Positions 33,806 through 34,974 of a stretch of 34,974 nucleotides of DNA are shown one piece after another; position 1 is the stretch's first letter, and every line of letters begins with the position of its first letter. The stretch is taken from the NCBI GenBank assembly GCA_002706445.1, contig PALE01000001.1, positions 1 through 34,974 of the forward strand, read 5' to 3'. Under the pieces are notes generated by a model. It was not told the DNA's origin, made no database searches, and was given only the letters and a program-made list of their open reading frames with translations. This DNA is from Erythrobacteraceae bacterium. GTDB taxonomy: Bacteria > Pseudomonadota > Alphaproteobacteria > Sphingomonadales > Sphingomonadaceae. The translations under genes were made by a program, and so were the position numbers.

Positions 33806-33879
33806 TGGATGCCCCGCAAGGATTCGAACCTTGATTGACGGAGTCAGAGTCCGCTCTCTTACCGTTAGAGGACGGGGCA
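33806..33879 (-). tRNA. tRNA-Gln (anticodon CTG)
   Basis: The 74-nt gene folds into a full cloverleaf: acceptor TGCCCCG/CGGGGCA, D-stem CTCT/AGAG, anticodon stem GCGGA/TCCGT with loop CTCTGAC (anticodon CTG, reading CAG), and T-arm CAAGG/CCTTG with TTCGAAT. CCA is encoded. The base before CCA is T and the base before the 5' end is A, so an extra A(-1):U73 pair is possible. tRNA genes are common island boundaries. Confidence 0.95.
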
Positions 33880-34046
33880 TCAGTCGCGCGGCAGAATCAC
33901 GAAGGTCCGCCGCTGCGAGACGCGCCTCCTAGTTTTGGCTTGGCCTGCGGTCAAGACCGACTTGCTTGCTCTTGTGATGACGCCCTGTTAGTTTCGTCTT
34001 CAGGTGCTGGCGCGAGGTTCGCGTCAGTGAGAAGAAAGAACAACTT

Positions 34047-34974
34047 ATGGCGGATCCGCTTCCGCCGGACGAACACAGGAGTGCTGGCAGAAAAAGGGGC
34101 GGCAAGTCCGGCAAGGTAGCCGATTTTCGCTACAAACGTCCCAGCCAGCAGGGCGCACGAAAGAACGCCAGAGATGCCGTTGGTTCCCGTGAAAGGACCA
34201 ACTCGAACGGCAACCGCACGGGCCAAAACGGCCCGCGTGGCGCCGCTTCGCAGGGGCAGGCTCCGCAAACCCCTTTCAATGGCAAGCCGCGCACCGGCTA
34301 CAAAAGCGGCGAGGCCTATGCCGCGCTCGACCTTGGCACCAACAATTGCCGCCTGCTGATTGCGCGCCCCTCGGGCCGCGACTTCACCGTGATCGACGCC
34401 TTTAGTCGCGTGGTGAAACTGGGCGAAGATCTGGCGACCACCGGACGACTATCCGATGCCGCCATGGACCGCGCGCTGGGCGCGTTGACGATCTGCGCGG
34501 AAAAACTGTGCCGCCGCAACGTGCGGCTCGCACGCTCGGTTGCAACCGAAGCCTGCCGCCGTGCCACAAACGGCGAGGCTTTCATCGAACGGGTCAAGCG
34601 CGAGACGGGCATCGTGCTCGACATCATCAGCGCCGAGGAAGAGGCGCGGCTTGCCGTGCTGGGCTGCCACATCCTGCTCGAATCGGGTGAAGGTCCGGCG
34701 GTGATTTTCGACATCGGCGGCGGTTCGACCGAGCTGGTGTTGCTGCGGCCGGGCGAGAAAATCCCCGAAATCATTGATTGGCAGAGCGTGCCATGGGGCG
34801 TCGTTTCGCTGACCGATACGGTCGGCCGCAACGAAAGCGACGCGCGTGATGCGCGGCTGGCGCGCTATACCGAGATGCGCAAACTCGTCTCCGACAGCTT
34901 TGCCCCCTTTGCCGAGCGTGTGGCGGGGGCCGCAACCATGCCCGAAATTCGCCTGTTGGGCACCAGCGGCACGG
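34047..34974 (+). CDS. Ppx/GppA exopolyphosphatase/guanosine pentaphosphatase, 5' part (3' end beyond window)
   Basis: This family hydrolyses polyphosphate and/or pppGpp. The ASKHA phosphate-1 loop YAALDLGTNNCRLLI starts near residue 91, with SAEEEARLAVLG and the phosphate-2 loop IFDIGGGSTELVLL further on, all conserved. The first 90 residues are a basic, low-complexity, Gly/Asn/Gln/Arg-rich tail that is absent from E. coli Ppx and is probably disordered. The ATG at 34047 follows a GAGAAGAAAG purine stretch and opens a frame with no stop to the window end (309 residues seen). Whether it is Ppx or GppA cannot be decided from this part. Confidence 0.9.
   Translation, partial: MADPLPPDEHRSAGRKRGGKSGKVADFRYKRPSQQGARKNARDAVGSRERTNSNGNRTGQNGPRGAASQGQAPQTPFNGKPRTGYKSGEAYAALDLGTNNCRLLIARPSGRDFTVIDAFSRVVKLGEDLATTGRLSDAAMDRALGALTICAEKLCRRNVRLARSVATEACRRATNGEAFIERVKRETGIVLDIISAEEEARLAVLGCHILLESGEGPAVIFDIGGGSTELVLLRPGEKIPEIIDWQSVPWGVVSLTDTVGRNESDARDARLARYTEMRKLVSDSFAPFAERVAGAATMPEIRLLGTSGT

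Noticed and set aside
33806-33879. tRNA-Gln 3' end as an integrase attachment site for the island
   Set aside because: No second copy of the tRNA end and no tyrosine integrase gene was found in the window.

Overview
The window reads as chromosomal DNA of a high-GC alphaproteobacterium, most likely Sphingomonadales (Erythrobacteraceae-like). This rests on protein style and gene content: a class I PHA synthase with a Lys/Ala/Pro-tailed phasin, a YghO-like acyltransferase, a LOG-family protein, DUF1272, and a Ppx/GppA with a basic N-terminal tail. The assignment is inference; no rRNA or other taxonomic marker is present.

Bases 1-14668 are ordinary core genome. They hold the end of phaC; a phasin gene behind a promoter bracketed by two TGCA-type palindromes (likely PhaR operators) and followed by a strong terminator; clpS; lptF-lptG-GNAT, the last two overlapping by ATGA; a fatty acid desaturase; a YghO-like acyltransferase; an AI-2E family permease; a divergent DAACS symporter; glmM with a coupled DUF1272 zinc protein; a small membrane protein; thiD; a large palindrome between convergent genes; and a LOG-family hydrolase.

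Bases 14669-26455 form a surface/signalling locus. A giant type V autotransporter (about 2680 aa) on the minus strand has a passenger made of three tandem modules, each closed by a conserved unit of about 128 residues. It is divergent from an ECF sigma factor of the kinase-linked type and an overlapping membrane Ser/Thr kinase. The layout suggests that a kinase-controlled sigma factor governs the adhesin.

Bases 26456-33805 are a lower-GC mosaic island ending at a tRNA-Gln gene. It holds two antitoxin-like genes with no visible toxin (Phd-like and ribbon-helix-helix), a pair of identical-core palindromic operators, and a tightly packed operon: a Ner/Nlp-like regulator, two micro-ORFs, a TniB-like AAA+ ATPase, and a TniQ protein fused to a C-terminal AbrB/SpoVT-like domain. 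The DDE transposase (TniA/TnsB) expected in such an operon is not there. Next come a serine resolvase missing its C-terminal DNA-binding part and a convergent duplicated HNH/zinc protein missing its C-terminus. Both lose recognisable sequence at the same point, about base 32456, so this looks like a deletion or recombination scar.

Bases 33806-34974 return to core genome with tRNA-Gln(CTG) and the 5' part of a ppx/gppA gene that runs off the window. The best candidates for something undescribed are the transposase-less Ner-TniB-TniQ-AbrB operon and the ECF sigma/kinase/three-module autotransporter locus. No CRISPR array, rRNA or intact insertion sequence was seen.
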